Below, in pieces: positions 6,574 through 6,860 of a DNA stretch of 6,860 nt. Every line of letters begins with the position of its first letter. Within the stretch, counting starts at the first letter, position 1. Both the position numbers and the translations under genes were made by a program. Origin of the DNA: Porticoccaceae bacterium (GTDB lineage: Bacteria > Pseudomonadota > Gammaproteobacteria > Pseudomonadales > Porticoccaceae). The notes below the pieces were generated by a model. It was not told where the DNA came from, made no database searches, and saw only the letters and a list, made by a program, of their open reading frames with translations. The stretch is from contig JALRJD010000147.1 of NCBI GenBank assembly GCA_023255165.1, positions 1 to 6,860 on the forward strand. The letters run 5' to 3'.

Positions 6574-6860
6574 TCAGGATTCTTGAGCAAGCATTTTTGT
6601 AATGCTGTTGCGCAGTAGCGGGATATGGGTGTTGAGCACTTTTGCAATAGTCTCGGGGTCGATGTCACCGAGGTAATTATGCACGAGAATATTTCGAAAA
6701 CCGCTGATTTGAGACCAGGGGATTTGTGGGTGTTGCTGTTTGAGCTGGTCGGGTAATTGCTGTGTTGCCTCCGACAGCGTTTGCAGGTTTCTCAAAACCG
6801 CGTCGTAGAGAATATCGTCTTCAAGGATGTCACCCCGAACTTGAATGCGGTCGATTTTTT
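6574..6860 (-). CDS. hepT: HepT-like (DUF86) ribonuclease toxin, N-terminus cut by the window edge
   Basis: An open frame on the minus strand runs from the right edge to a TGA at 6574-6576, giving 94 visible residues. Its first visible residues KIDRIQVRGDILEDDILYDAVLRNLQTLSEA match the HepT/DUF86 helical fold, and GFRNILVHNYLGDI contains the RX4HXY motif (Arg, four residues, His, one residue, Tyr) of HEPN ribonucleases. Family proteins are about 110-140 residues, so some 15-30 are missing. A TTG at 6793-6795 is in frame but lies inside the conserved part and is not the likely start. In known pairs HepT is kept in check by the nucleotidyltransferase MntA, which AMPylates the Tyr of the motif; a mntA gene is expected beyond the right edge but cannot be seen. 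It is convergent with the amidohydrolase gene, 48 bp apart, and likely unrelated to the catabolic genes. Confidence 0.88.
   Translation of the reverse strand, partial: KIDRIQVRGDILEDDILYDAVLRNLQTLSEATQQLPDQLKQQHPQIPWSQISGFRNILVHNYLGDIDPETIAKVLNTHIPLLRNSITKMLAQES

Overview
The window holds part of a bacterial chromosome that encodes mainly amino-acid and acyl-CoA catabolism. Codon use is moderately GC-rich and uniform. Genes are closely packed with Shine-Dalgarno sites and GTG/TTG starts. The branched-chain dehydrogenase and glutaryl-CoA dehydrogenase proteins resemble those of Pseudomonas-like gammaproteobacteria. I infer a gammaproteobacterium, possibly marine and Cellvibrionales-like; no rRNA or other marker gene is present to prove this.

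Layout, left to right. (1) At 3-299 (+) is the C-terminal end of the E1-beta subunit of branched-chain 2-oxoacid dehydrogenase. (2) At 360-1667 (+) is the complete E2 acyltransferase of the same complex, with one lipoyl domain, an E1/E3-binding domain, an unusual five-residue repeat in the second linker, and the catalytic domain. (3) At about 1774-3654 (+) is a Hanks-type serine/threonine kinase with a complete set of catalytic residues and a roughly 300-residue C-terminal region I do not recognise. (4) At 3756-4940 (+) is glutaryl-CoA dehydrogenase with all the residues expected of a decarboxylating enzyme. (5) At 4996-6525 (+) is a membrane-anchored metal-dependent amidohydrolase of the D-aminoacylase / D-glutamate deacylase group. 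(6) At 6574-6860 (-), converging on it and cut by the right edge, is a HepT-like (DUF86) ribonuclease toxin with the RX4HXY motif.

How they fit together. The E1-beta and E2 genes form one transcription unit (60 bp gap) that oxidises the 2-oxoacids of Val, Leu and Ile to branched acyl-CoAs. Glutaryl-CoA dehydrogenase serves Lys/Trp breakdown. The amidohydrolase may free amino acids from N-acylated D-amino acids or related amides outside the cytoplasmic membrane. The shared theme is amino-acid catabolism, but each of the last three forward-strand genes follows a 46-106 bp gap and may have its own promoter. The kinase is the least explained gene: its position directly behind the E2 gene makes a regulatory link to the dehydrogenase possible but unproven. 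No E3 (lipoamide dehydrogenase) gene follows E2. I see no mobile element, CRISPR array, tRNA or rRNA. No non-coding stretch is longer than about 110 bp.
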